Under the pieces are notes generated by a model. The model worked only from the letters and a program-made list of their open reading frames with translations, was not told where the DNA came from and searched no databases. This document shows, piece after piece, positions 12,001-27,000 of a stretch of DNA of 64,000 nt. The stretch's first letter is position 1, and each line of letters starts with the position of its first letter. The stretch is from Onchocerca volvulus (taxonomy: Eukaryota > Nematoda > Chromadorea > Rhabditida > Onchocercidae): positions 26,533,928 to 26,597,927 of the forward strand of contig HG738137.1 in NCBI GenBank assembly GCA_000499405.2. The letters run 5' to 3'. The position numbers and the translations under genes were made by a program.

Positions 12001-15000
12001 GGATTCATTTTCTTGAATTTCAAAAAATTTCAAAGCATTTGATGAAAGATGTTGTTAGACTTCTAATTTTGATTGTCGACATCAATTATTTGATGTGAAT
12101 GTGATTTAGAGAGATTCAAACTTTACCTTGTACCAATCAATCTTAGAAAATTCTCCTTCGATTTCACAAATCAATAATGATGGGTCATCTTCTGTTGTAT
12201 TGATTGTTTTGATGCCTTTTTTTGTCACAATTGGAGGGCCTGAATTTCAAGAGATAATATTTATTCATATTTATCAATCAAATCGTCTATTGCAATTTTA
12301 ACAATATTTTAAAATTATTAAACAAGGTGTGTTTATTTTCATAAAATTATAAATTAATTTGAATTACTTATTTAAAATTACTTACTTATTATTCGGACAA
12401 CATATTCTTTACTATCCGAACCAGCATTATTTCGCGCAATACATTTGAAAGTTAGCGTAGCTTGTTCCAGTGCTTTTTCAACAAACAAAGTACCATCCTC
12501 CGCTGAACACATTTTCAGATTATTCGTTGATTCTGTTTCTCGGACTGATGATATACTGAGAAATATTAATCACGCAAAAGAAGAAGGAAATTTCACCGAA
12601 GTGCTAAATATATATATGTTCATTTCCGGATCCGGTTTAAGATCTAGTTGCAGGCTTGATTCAATATTTCAAATCAAATTAAGCCATATTTTGAATTTAA
12701 ATCAGAATCAATATTATCATTACTTATAGATAGATTCTTTAAATTTCGGAATTGTTGAAGACTCGTAACATTTACACTTACCCACAGTATACCCTCGATT
12801 ATCTTTGTGAAGTGTTTGTCCGTTCAATAACCAAATAATATCTGGTGGTGGAAAACCTCGCACACCACATTTCAGACTGAATGGACTGCCAACCGGAACC
12901 AATGATTCGTTCGGTGATATTGTGATGATACGAGGAATAACTATAAAAAATTAATTCTTAACAATGCAAAATCAAAATTTAGCTATTCATAATGACAAAA
13001 TTAAATATTTGAAAAAATATGCTACCGAAGACTTCAAGTGTAAATGCCTGTTGCGCAGTTCCGGCTTCGTTCGTTGCTACGCAAACGTACAAACCTGAAT
13101 CCGAACTTCTAGCATCTGTTATCCGGAGCATCTGAATAAAATTCATAAATTCATTCATACAAAAGAATTCCTAGGATTCTTTAGCAATTCTAAGCCCATA
13201 AAGATATTTTTGGAAAGCTAAGGAAATATATTTTAATCGTTTTTTTTTTTTTATATCAAAAATATCTGAATATCCTAAAAAAAGATGAAATGAACCTCAT
13301 TTTCAGTAATATATCTCATTCCAGTTTCAATATGAATTCCATTTCGTTGCCATGTAACTATCGGTGATGGCTCACCATTGACCTTGCATAAAATTCGAGC
13401 TTCTTCGCCCTCAACAACTTGATAATTACCACCATTCAGGATCTTTGGAGCTTCTGAAGATAAACTTTCGAAAATTCCTAGATGACAAGGCACAATTTTT
13501 TAAAGTTGTAAATGTACTTTTGAATTTAAAAAAAAAAATTCAAAACTTCAAATTCAAACATAAAAGAGACTTACGAACTATAGTAACTGTATACAAAAGT
13601 TCATCTTTGCCAGCAATATTTGATGCAACACATTTGTATGATCCATTATCGTTCAACGAAACATCACTTATCTGAAAATGTTAGTAGAATGAGAAAATGA
13701 TGAAGAAAATTTGTCAAAATTCGAAAAAATAAACAAAAAAAAAAAAAACTCGAAGATAGATGTAACATTCATAAATTGGACGCTTTTTTGTGATAATTGC
13801 AACAGTGAAACAAATTGAGAACTTATGCCAAGATAAAATTGAAAAATTAAATTGTTATCAGTATCGACCTGAAGATAACGACCATCTTCACCGATAATCA
13901 CATTGGACATCGTCTCATGTATTACAGTATCATTCACATACCTAGAAAATAATACATCATTTTATGGACAATATTATCGTAACTGAATAATTTCTGTAAG
14001 ATTTTAGAAGGAAAAGAAATATCATAATTCTTTCACATGAAATACTGTACAAATTGAATTCAGCTTTTAGACTTTAAAAAAAAAAATGCAAATATATTGA
14101 AATGAAAATTAAATAAAAGACGTTTTATTTAACAAAAAAAAAAATTTACAGCAATGTGAAAATGTGAAAAAAAAAAAATAAAAAACTACTAACCAAACTA
14201 TTTCAGGTAATGGTTTACCGGTTGCATCACAAATCAATGTTAAAGTTTGAGCGGTTGGTAAACGTGGACTCATTTCAATGTTATCACGATTAATCACTGG
14301 TGGTACTATAAATTATAGAGAATTTTTGATTGATTAATAATTGAAATTTTACAAAATAGAAATTTGAATATTTTGAGAATGATTTTTTCGTATCAATACC
14401 TAAAACATCGATATGTACGGTAGCGAAGGATGTACCAACTTCATTCATTGCGGTACACGTATATTCACCTACATGTGATTGTTTCAAACGTGGAATATCC
14501 AATCTTGTTCCTTTCAATGAAATCCTTACTCCTGAAAAAAAAAATATTTTTTCAACATGAGCCTAGACTAAGTACATACCTAGATCTTGGCTGTTTAGAG
14601 ATAAAGCAAAAAAAAGTGAAATTTTCATCCTAATTTATGCCTATTTTAAAATTTGTTGATGTTATAGGCTTATCTTTCAATTCTCTTGTATCCATACTTT
14701 CTGATTTATTAACTTCATATTTCTAACAACTTTTGAAATTTATTCTTCATTTCTTTCACTTCAAAATTCACATTTATATTTGTATTTTAATGAAATATGG
14801 AAAGTTTTTGTAAATCAAATTTCTATAATCTTATAAATTCTCTCAAAGAATTATTAAGGAAATTGAAAATGCATAAATACTTAAAGAAATATGTTGACCT
14901 TCTGCAGAAGTGATCAATGGTTGACCATCCTTGCTCCATGATAATGATGGTTCTGGATTACCAGATGCCTGACACTGAATCGTGATGACACTATCTATTG

Positions 15001-18000
15001 GTCGAACATTATCTTCCGGTTGTATGAACACAATCGGAAGTGCTGAGAATTAAAATAGATAGTATTGAATTTGAAAATATTCGAAATCTGTGGAAATTTT
15101 TGTCGATCCAGATTAACAATTTGCATCCATTTGTTTGACAAAGACAATCAATCTAATTACCCAAGTTAATTAGTCTATAAAAGCAGTGTTTCTTAAAAAG
15201 AAACAATGAAATGTTACAAGGATATAAAAGTTTACTCCAAACATCTAAATTTAATTCGTAATCTGTTTTTCCGGCCGCATTTGATGCTTCACATATCCAA
15301 ATACCTGCATGCTCACGTTTCGCTTCCAAAATTTCCAATCCTATAAGCAGAAACACATTAGGTAAAAGTTAGAATCCAATAACAAATTTGAATTTATTTT
15401 CAAAATATTTTCGAAATTATTTTTCAAAATATTATCAAACCGAAACGAAAAGATGAGAATCATATTTCATCACTGGGCATACATTGGCATACAGTAAGCT
15501 GGACAATATCTATGCTCCAAGAAAGAGATATTTATTAGACTTGAATTAGGATATCTCAGGACTAGGAGGAACATGAATTTCCTCAAACTTAACTTCAAAT
15601 TTTAGTGTTTTTATCATAATTTAAGTGAATTTAAGCTTTTTTTTTTTAAATTCTCAAATATTCTATTCGAAATTAGTTAAATTGCAAACCTTGTCCACTC
15701 TCGATCAGTCGTATACCGCTCTTATCATTGATTGGCACAAGATGACCATCTTTCATCCATCGAATTGTCGGTGACGGATATCCGGAAACCAAACACCACA
15801 AAGTAATAGGACGTCCGACAATAACATGTGGATGTTGTTCATTTCGACTATAGTCCAGCTGAGGTGCTGCTGTAATGAAGAAAATTTTTAAATTAATAAT
15901 CTAATAATTAAAATGAAATTTTGAAAGCTTAATGATAGCTAAAGTTGTATTACTAAATTTGAATTTACATGTGATGGATTCTAAACCAAAAAAAAAAAAA
16001 AAAAAAGCACTCTCTATATTTTTATGCTTATATAGTTTAAATAAGAAATTCTTGTACATGTTTTAATTTTATTTAATTTATTCATTTCAAATACTCCATT
16101 TTATATATTTTATTTTATTTTCATTCTTCTTAGTAGTCTTACGTATATTTTACATTCTTTTTTATTGATAATTCCGTTGTACAGTCTGCTATTTAAGGCT
16201 AAAATTAATGATAGCAATTATTGGTTGATTGTGATGAATGGATAGAGTTTTTAAATATGGATTTTTTTTTTGAAATTTCAATCTCTACCACTTTTGTAAG
16301 TTTAATGATTTATTAGATCGTGATTAATGATTAAATGTCATGACTTCACCAATTACTACGATTTAAGATGCTTAAAGTTTATCAAAATCAGGTTATTTTT
16401 TACTGTTTTCTGTCAATTTTTTCAGTAGGACGGAACTACATTTTTTTTTCATTCATTATTATTAACGCCAGATTCCTTATTTCCTAGTTATTCATCTTTC
16501 AATATATTTGAAACAAAAAATCTGCCGCTTACCGTAACCCGATTACTGTATTTTACATAAACGGCATGCTATTAATAGAAATTATTTTGTTCTACAGTAA
16601 TAAATTTCAAACTCAATGCATCATTAATGTAGTGAATGAATATACATCAACATGAGCTGCTAGAAGTTAACATCATTCCAGTGCATGCAAGAATCAGCGT
16701 TCATACAGAAGAGTCAATGTAACTGATAATCTTCTTACTGATAATTATCACTGATAACAAATGAAACTGAACTAAACGTGATAAACGTAGTGTGGCTCAA
16801 TAATTTCGTGATAAATGCAAATATTTTGAGACTAACAAATCAAAGCCGATGGAAAATCTTTTTTTTTTTTTTGCAATTTTAGAAAGCGAATGATAATCTT
16901 GATAGACGAAAATCTAAAATTTTAATTTTAATGAAATTTTAAAAGAATGTTTATGTAAACAATTTCAAAATTCTGTTCCGCTCTTTCAGACATTATAAAA
17001 TGAAAATGAATGATAAGAATAATCTCTCATCCTTGTTTTTGCCATGATTATACATTTAATTTATTAATTACATTTAAAAAATGAATGGATAAAAATCAAT
17101 TACGAACTTTCTCATCAAATCACGAAATTCTTCATTTACAATGATTATTCATCATTCGCTGTCATTTTCCTGATCATTAATTGATATTTTTGAAAATGTC
17201 ATTATTTATCAGCAAGTATTGCAATCAGCATTAGTAAAATTTGTTATCATTATGTTAGAATTACAGCTTTGATTGAAAACCAGGCGATTATTATCATAAT
17301 TGCACGAATGATTAATATTTTTTTATGGCTAGGAATAAAATTGTTCCTTTAAAAATCGTTTTAAATCGGATTAAAATAATTCAAGACGACACTATTGGGG
17401 TTAAAGTGTCAACTACGAGGTTGACGCAGATCAATGCATAGTTTCTTTTTAAGATTTTAAAGTCAAGGTAAAGCCATTTCGATCATTGTTAAAAGTTCTG
17501 GAATACTTGGGTCCTTCTTTCGCAATAACTGCTTTTATCGTCATTATCATTTGAGTGATAATATATCAATGAAATGAAGTTGATGAAACTGGAATGAAAA
17601 CCGTCTTCATTATTCCGAATCGAACGAGTATCTTCTGTTTCGATCGCTATCACCATATTCTCCTTTATCAGTCTGTCCAGATAAAGCAAAGTCAAATTAT
17701 CATAATGTGAGCATGTTAGTTGCTAAATCATAGTAATGTTAAAATTCTGATGCACTGCATCATCAAAACGATTCTGATCTTTGTATTTGGGATTCTATTG
17801 TACCCATATTCTGGATTATGCCATATTCTGATGGTTTTCTGCAACGTTGCGAAATCAATGTCGGCGGTGTTATTCTGTTGTTATCATGTGAATTAGTAAA
17901 ATTGAAAATATCTTATTCACAATAATGGCAATTTCCGTATTTTCCCTTTTATCGATTAAAAGGATTCTATGATATTTCTGTCTAAGCTCAAAGCAATATG

Positions 18001-21000
18001 CTTTTGTGCCTTCTACATGTTTAGTTTCCAACTTCCTGCAATATTCAGAAGCCAAATGTGTACAAAGTATTTCCACGTAGAAATCAAGTGACGATTCTCC
18101 TGCACGATTCATCGCAATACATGAATAATTGCCAGCATCAGAAAGTGAGGTGCGAAGAATTTGGAAACGCTGACCTTCAGATGTGATCTAGAATTGAAAG
18201 GATTGCAATAGTTAAAAAAAGAAAATAATGAATATTTTATTTTCGAAAATAAAATTTTGTAAAATTTATGGAAAATGAAGTATCCAATAATGGTGACAAT
18301 AGTCAAATAATCGGATATTTCTTCTTCGATCTAAGAAATACCGGGAGATTCAGTGCAGTTCCATTCTTTATTCTAATTGAACATTGCATGCGAAATAAAG
18401 AAAAGGTCAAACTTAAAAATAAACTTAATGAATTAATTCTCAATCACCTTGTTCTAAATCAAAAAACTTAGTTTAAATCTTCCTTTAACTATTCAAGTAA
18501 TTAAATATCATCAATAAAATATCCATCTTAAGGACCAATCAAACAAATCAACAATCATTCATTATTCGTTTTGAAAATGAAGAAAATTGAAAATTGATTC
18601 CGAAATAATTTGAAAATATAACTGATATTTGGGAAGCAAATGGAATTATTTAAAAAAGAAAATAAAAACACTTTGACTAACTTTAATATTTGATACTGTA
18701 GATCCATCAATTGGGCGACCATCTTTGTACCATAATATTTCCGCAACAATCGTCGAATCTTCATCATATTTTACTGGACAGAATAACGTAATGCTTTCTT
18801 TTTCTCGTATTCTATGCTTCTGAGGTTCCACTGTTTCAAGTTGTGGTGGTACTGTAAGTTGAAAATTTAACAAAATTAATAATAAATTGAATTTTCTAAT
18901 TAATTATCTTGAGAACAAAAGATTCTCAAATAAGAAATGAAGAAAATCTGTAAATAAAGCTAACCTAAAACATCCAAATTGAAACTTTGTTCCACTCGAC
19001 CGCCTTTATTTTCAACCACACAAACAAATTTTCCCTGATCGCTTACTTTCACTTGTTTGATTCCAAATGTTTGATTATTCTGCGCAATATATTTTTTAAT
19101 TGCTTTTTGCAAAAACAAATGATTAATATATTTTAATTTAAAAAATTTGACAATTTATAAATTTTTATTTCCTAAAATGAAGGATATTGTTAGAGGATTT
19201 CAAATAATCGTAATTTAAAAAATTGAAACACATGACATTTAATTAATTTCACACAATCAAACCTGTTCAATAACAAAACGATCATCATCAATCGATATTG
19301 GTATACCATCTTTGTACCATATGACTGAAGGATGAGGAATTCCAGCAACTGGACATTCCAAATAGATTGATCTGCAAAATATTCGATTCAAAATTTTTGA
19401 TATTTTAAAAAAGGAGAAAGTCTTTACTGACTTGCATTTTTAATAAATTAGTACGAAAATCTTGATTTTTTAATTTATTCGATTGTTGTATTTCTTTTTG
19501 TGTCATTTTTAAAACTCAAAATGGACAGAAATTAATTACAAGAGTTACAAGAAGAAAAAAGAAGTGAAAAATCCAATTATTTGTAAAAATAATAACTAAG
19601 AATTTATGCCAGAAAATGTAAAATTAAAGTGATTTTGAGAGATTTGGGATTTCGTCTCCTAATCAATTTGTATTTCATAAAAGCAATTTTTGAAAGAAAA
19701 AATCCTAACGAAATAATATTATGAAGTGGAAAATTAGAACAAATCCTTTAAAAAAGGAAAGAAATATAAATAAATTCATAGTATATTGATTGCAGAATAG
19801 ATGAATTTTATAAAAGTATTGATTGAGCTGAAAAATAAATGAAAATCTTGGAGATAAATTTATGATAAAAGAAGTCATTATAAATACAAATTCATGGTAA
19901 GAATTGCATGGAAGAATAAAGAGATTTTGATGCAAATATAAATGAAACCATTACAATTATTGGTATTTACTAAAAACTTTTGTGATTATCACTGTTATCA
20001 CGATAAGCATAGTTCTAGACATGTAAATCATGTCTTGTTCATATCATAGCCTATAAAAATTTTATCACTCAAACTCTTCTTTCAAATCTAAGAATCCAGA
20101 AGATATTGAAATAACACAAAAAATAGAAATCAAAGATTGGGAAAAGAGCATTATTATTATTATTATAAATGGTTATCGCTTAAATTTAGAATCAAAATTT
20201 GACGTATCCTTAGATTTGGAAAGATGAATTTCATTAATTTATCTATTACTACTTATTTCTGCTAAAATATCGGATGCATTTGAAAAATTAAAAATGAGCA
20301 TGTTTTAAAACGAACTTTCCTGCAACGGCCAACGGATTGCCGATGATATTTGACGTATCAATACTAGGTGGTACCAGTACCTTCAATATTAGATCAATAT
20401 CCGCTGAACCTGCTTCATTTTCTGTCTTACAGGTGTATTTACCTCCATCGCTCACTTCCACGCCACGTATCGTTATTTGCTATAAAATATTGAAATCTTC
20501 GAAAATTATTCGGAATTGGAGCATTTCGAGAAACTGAAAATTAAAATACTGTCAAAATTAAATGATTACGCTTAAGTTCAGTCGTCATCCTTCTTCTTTT
20601 TTTATTTTTTTATTTATTTTTTTTTTTTTGAGATCAAAAGTTCAACTGCAAATTAAAAAAAAAAATTTCTCATCACTATCTGAACTGATCATTCTGTATT
20701 AAAAAATTATCTAGAAGCATACAGAAACTTGAAGAACTTCAAACATGATTATTTTCCTGAAGCACTTCGATGAATCTTTTGACAACCAGAAAAAAAATCA
20801 ACATATTACAAAGAGGTGTCAAAGAAGTTTCATTGATATCAGGTTAGATCGATCTATCGAAGCTTCAAACAGGAAATTTTAACATTAAATTGCTTGAAAA
20901 ATTAATCATTAAAAAACTTATAATTTATTTTCACATAATTAATTTTTTATGCTTATTTATATAATTCTATGATTCTCATAAATTTTCTATTTATTTACTG

Positions 21001-24000
21001 GGAAATTAAGCTTCTTCAATTTTGGCTCGTAAAAGAGAGTTTAAATGTATGATCTTAAATTGAGAGTTATGGATTCCAATTTTTGGCATATTTATTTTCG
21101 AAAAATCGTTACGAGATGGATTACAGATTTATTGAACAATTAATTAATGTAAATTTTCCATTCTTTTAGATATGTATCATCATAATGGAAGGAGCTTTTA
21201 CGTAAGCTATGACAACGAAACAAACGCCAATTCCGAATTATTTTAAAATTAGCTAGAAGTAAAAGTAAAATTGCAGCTCAAAGTTATAAGAAAAATTTTA
21301 TTCCAAAGGAAACTTTATATCAAAATGCCGTCAGTCATATTTTTTGGGATGATTGACCTTGATCTAAATGCAAAACTAAATGTTAATTTTAGCAATTTGA
21401 TTGATTTACTTAAACATACTAATCAAAATGTTTGGATTTATTGTAATGAATTATTTTCTCTGGGAGATCGTCAGAAATTTGAAGATTTTAAGGCTTAAGT
21501 TTGAAATCTGCACACACTAGATATATAATTATGATGTCATATTTTATAAATTCAAAACCAACGAATCTGAGCGAATTAAAAATTTCGAAAAATATTTACA
21601 ATAGCAAACATAAGGATATATAAAAGAAACGCTGATGTAGTGCAATTCATAATTAATAATGAAACAAATGTACAGTATTTTTGTTCTTAAAATTTGTTAA
21701 TTAATAAAAATATAAAAAATCAGTAGAATCATTCTCAAACTGTTGAAAACATTAAAAGTGACATATCGATCTTTTAAACTCGAAAAAATAAAAATTCAAT
21801 GATCGATATGTCATCTTATCAATTCAGCAAAAAAAAAATAAAAAATAAAAAAAATAGGAAATTCACAGCAAAAAACGATGATAATTTCAACTACTTATGC
21901 TACAAGAAGTTATAAAATTCTGTATTTTCTTTTATCAAAACCGAAGTAATCAAAAATATTTGATATGATCTTTAGTATCTGAAGATCATTTTTCCATAAA
22001 AGACTTTTGTTTACTGGAAATTCATGTCGATCAATATTTGGATACAATATATTGTATTGTTGGTAGTAATATTTAGCTTAATCACTAATATTGCCTTATT
22101 TTTTAATTAATTTTTATTCGATAATGCTCTTTGTACTGCGAATTTTCGCATTCATACAAAAGTTGGAATGAAAAAAAAAAAAAAAGAATGATTTGTATTA
22201 TCGGCATTTTACGTTAATGAATCAAATGAAGTTTGTTTCTGACGAAAATCTTTAATTTGTAGTCAAGCGTATCTCCGATAGACAATATTTTGCACTTCTT
22301 AGTAATTGATTATTTAAATACTTTTGAACAGTAAAATCTACGTATTACGTACATAACATTTCAAAATTTGGCATCTGATGGAATCAAAGGACAAAATCAG
22401 AAGGAAATCAATATCATATTTCGATTCGCTTTATGTTGAATTAACAAAACAACGAACCTGTCCATCCGGTGAGATGTGAATGTTTTCCGTAAGATACAAT
22501 GGCGAATCACCACGGAACCAATGAATTTCCGGTTTTGGTTCAGCTTCAACATCACAATCCATTGTTACCGTTTTACCAAGTATTACCTCATAAACACCTT
22601 CACTACGACGATGAAATTTAGGTGGGCCTGATAACAAATAAATTTTGCATTCTTTCTTGGATATTACACCATAAATTTTAATTTAAATTCTGGAAAAAAA
22701 AAAAGAAAGATATAGACGTTTCGGCAAAAATTTCTGATCAGATTAATTAATTTCGAAGTGAGAAATAACAAAAATTATATAATTTAACTTGAAAACTTAT
22801 GACTTTCAATATTTAATGTCAAATAGGATAGCTAATTGTGGAAAAAAAACTCTAAAAATTAAAAGTACCAATGATTTCAAGTTCATAATTCGTGTTCAAT
22901 ATTCCAGCTTCATTTTCTGCGTAACATGTATAACGTCCATTATCAGACTGCTAAAAAATATGAATGATGTTAGTAAATTATAACAAGTTTGAAATTGAAT
23001 TATAAATCTAAAATTTGCATATTTTTTGAAAATTTTCTCCTATCATAATCTTCTTGATCTTTCTGATATATTTCATTTCCTTTGTTCCGATAACTTAAAT
23101 ATAATCGTCTTCTTCCTAATAAATTTTGGAAATTTCACTAAATACCTTTGATCCTTGAATCACCAAATCAGTTTCTCCAACGATCATTACACGATCATTT
23201 TTAACCAATGGTTTCCCATTGTATAACCATTTGATCTAAAAAAAGTAATATCTTCGTAAAATGAAATTATTTTCAAAAAACATTGCCAAACTTTTGCTAT
23301 TAAGGTAATGAACCTTTGGTTTTGGATTGCCTTGTACTGGACAATGCATGATTACTCGATTGCCCTGAACAATACGTAGATTCTGATCGATTTGTTCCTC
23401 GATATATGGTGTTATCAGAACAATTACCGTGAAACTGGCTTCTGCTTCTCCGGCAAAATTCTTCGCAACACACGAATAACTTCCAGAATCTGCTCTGTAA
23501 AGAACAGATATGAAAAATTCTTTTATAAATTAAAAAATATGATATAGTTAATGAAAATATATCATTTACCTCTGTCTATTATTTTTTCCTATTTCCTTAA
23601 TTTTTAGCCTAATATACCAGAATCTGACTTATTAGGCTCAAAATTATCGTTATGAAAAAAAAAAAATAGATAGATTGTCATCAGACCTGCGTGATTTAAG
23701 AATCATCATTGTTTCACCACGTGGACTCAATATGATATTTTTTACATCTTCGATTGGACGGCCGCCACGCATCCAACTAAAATTAAAATATGCGAAATAT
23801 TCTTTTTAACCTAAATAACTAATTCAAATATTAACTTATAGTATTAGCTCAAATCATTAATTATAATTTACTTCAATTAAAAAGAAAAACTATACGTGAT
23901 AGTTGGTTCTGGATGTCCATCGACTTTACACTCAAGACGTGCTCGTTCACCGTCGCGAACACGAATTTCCGTTTTGAGATCACGAAAACGTGGTTTAATA

Positions 24001-27000
24001 AAAATATCAACCTCAAAATCAGTTGATGTTTTACCAGCTTCATTACGTGCTTCACACGTATACCTACAAATTTCTCCATAATTCTAACGATATGATTGAG
24101 GAATTTTATTTTGAGCTTTCTTTTTGTGATGGCAATATTTTTGTGCAAATTGAACGATTTATTATTTCTATAATATAATCACTATTATTATGTAATAGGA
24201 AACAGAATATTTCACAGCAATTGGGAATATCCATGTTAGACAATTATCACGGAAATTCCCAGCGATCTCGAAAAGACATCAATTTTGGATCATTTCAAAT
24301 AAAATACCAATCTACCTCAAGACGAATACAAGAACTTTATTCCTTTGCAAATATTAACAAGCTCGAAAACCAATCTGATTTCATCGGCGGTTTTAAACCA
24401 ATTTTTCATGAACTCAAATAACTATATTTCTTAAAAACATTTAAACTTATTCACATTTCGCCTGAAACGCTAAAAAGGTCACCTGCCACCATCGGAAACT
24501 TTTGATGATGCAATTACAAAACGTGAGCCACGTATTTCCAAAGGTCGTCCATCTCGTTTCCACTCAACAATTGGTTTCGGATTTCCAGTTGCAATACATT
24601 CCAATGTCAATGAGGCATTTTCTTTAACCTGAACAATACGTTCACCTTCTACGATCGTTGGTGGTACTGAAAAAGATAAATAAAGATTAATTTATTAAAA
24701 TTTTTCACGATGAAAATTGTAATTTAAAGTATAGCGGAATATTAAACAACTAGAATAGAAAGTTATCTTAATCCCATCGTCTTTCTTTAAAGTTTTTCAA
24801 GTTTTCAAGTTTTAAAAGAAAAGATAAACTTGCTTGAGACAATAACTTCATTTTTCAGTCTAATAGATGTTTATATGTTTTGTAAGTTTAAAATACAATG
24901 ATCAGTTTCATCTTGTATATCATATCACTTTTCATTGCTATGCTTGCAAAACTGCAAAATTGCAGAATTGCAAATTGCAGAATCCTTCAGCACAACTCAC
25001 CAAGTACATAAAGTTGTATTGTCATGCGATGTTCACCAGCACGATTTCTTGCTATGCATGTATATCGACCTGCATCACTAACTTGCGCTTCTCTAAAGTT
25101 TTCATTTTTTTTTTTTTTTTTTTTAGTCTTGATTAATTTATCCTTCATAATTTGAAATTAATCAATAAAATAAAAACAATTAATTACCATTAATCTAATA
25201 TAATTTAATGTTCTTTCAAACTTACTGAAACTTTGGGAAGAAATGTAATTTATTGAATTTAGTTGACATTTTTGACTCGAGACAGGCGTTTTTTTTTTTT
25301 TTACGCATGCATGAAGTAGAATTCCATTTATGATAATAATTTAGAAATATTTTTTTTTAATTTGAAATTAACTGGGAAAGTAATATCTAAATTAGCACTT
25401 TTCTTTTTAGTTTTCACTTCTTACCCATCTCTTTTGCTGGAATTTTTGAATTTCAGAAAAGAAACCTGAGATGAATGTAATGCAAATTACTGGATGACTG
25501 GGCTACAGTAGCATTAAATTGTTGTCCATTTTTGAGCCATTCCACTTTTGGCATCGGAGTTCCGCTAACTTCGCATCGAATTGTTTGTCCTTGTCCTTCG
25601 ATTACTTTCAACTCATCAATAGATGTTAAAATTCTTGGTGGTGCTGCAATTTGCAAAATTGAACATATAAAAAGCGATATGAATTTAACAAATTTAATCC
25701 AATTTTTAAATCAAATGAAATAAATTTTGTAATAATTTAAAATGTAAAAATATGCGAAAATATTTCAATCGTAATTGTTGAGCACTTCGATAATCAAATA
25801 AATTTTACCTATAATTTGTAAGAATATATCAGCTTCAGCTTTTCCAACCTTATTCGTTGCCGTACATGAATATCGCCCTTCCTGATTTATTTGTACTTCT
25901 TTCAGTATCAATAAAGTATCATCATTTAAAATCTAAATTAAAAAAAAAAAAATTAATTGCTGTATATGTAAAAATGTTAATTGTGAAATAGAAATACGAA
26001 AGGTCAAAATTTGCGACAAAATACAAATTTAAAAACAACATCACAATATCACGAATCGAATCAAACAATCGAAGGAATTTTGAGCGAATTTTAATTTCTG
26101 CAGAATCAAATATAAATTCATTATCGTATAAAATTATTAAGTAATGATGAGAGTTAGAAATTTTGAAAAAAAAATAAATTGAAATACTTTCCTCTTCTAA
26201 TTAGAATATTATTGTTCATAAGAGTGATGGCATAATTATTTCAATGCTGTCTTCAAATTACGTCAAAAATTTGAATAAAATCAAATACTTGAATTTTTTC
26301 AGATGGAAAAATTGTTCGACCATTGAAAGACCAAATAATTTTTGGTGTCGGTATGCCCGTTCCTTTACATTCAATATTTACAGTTTGATTCAAAACTGAT
26401 TCAATCGTACGGAATGCCGGATCAGTAATTTTTGGCGGCACTGAAAACAATTTATGCATCGTTCATGTATTTCTGGAAATTGTTCAGAATTTTCTTTTTA
26501 TTTTGATTTCAATCCTAAGTATCTATGTATGGGCCAAATTTGCTAAGTTTGAAGTATTTCTGAAAAGTTGCAGAATTTCATTATTGAAATTTTATGGGAA
26601 TTCTATTCTTTACGAGAAAGAATTCGATTAATTACTCATCGCCGCATACGAATTTCTCTTAATCTTACCAAATTTGCAAGAAAATAGATTTTTACATTGA
26701 ATGTTGATTGAACAAAAATTTAAATAAGAAAGTGTGTTCATTTATTGATTTCACCAAAAAATTATTTGGAACAATGATAATTTTTTCAAAAACCTCTGTA
26801 AATTAAATTTAAGAATGGTTAAATTGAAGTCATTTAACTCCTAAATAAAACAGAATAAAATTTTCCGGAATGATTTGAGTAGCAACTTTTTAAAAAAAAA
26901 TTTTTTTTGATGCAATTTTAATCAAAAATATTGGAATATGAATATACTATCGCTTTTTTAAGAGATATTATTTAAAATAATACTGTTTGATAAGATTAGC

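Noticed and set aside
23896..24081. Plus-strand ORFs opposite hemicentin exons (here and at 25532, 27231, 28619, 47323, 54369, 54930, 58700)
   Set aside because: They are antisense shadows of Ig exons whose minus-strand frame is clearly coding.
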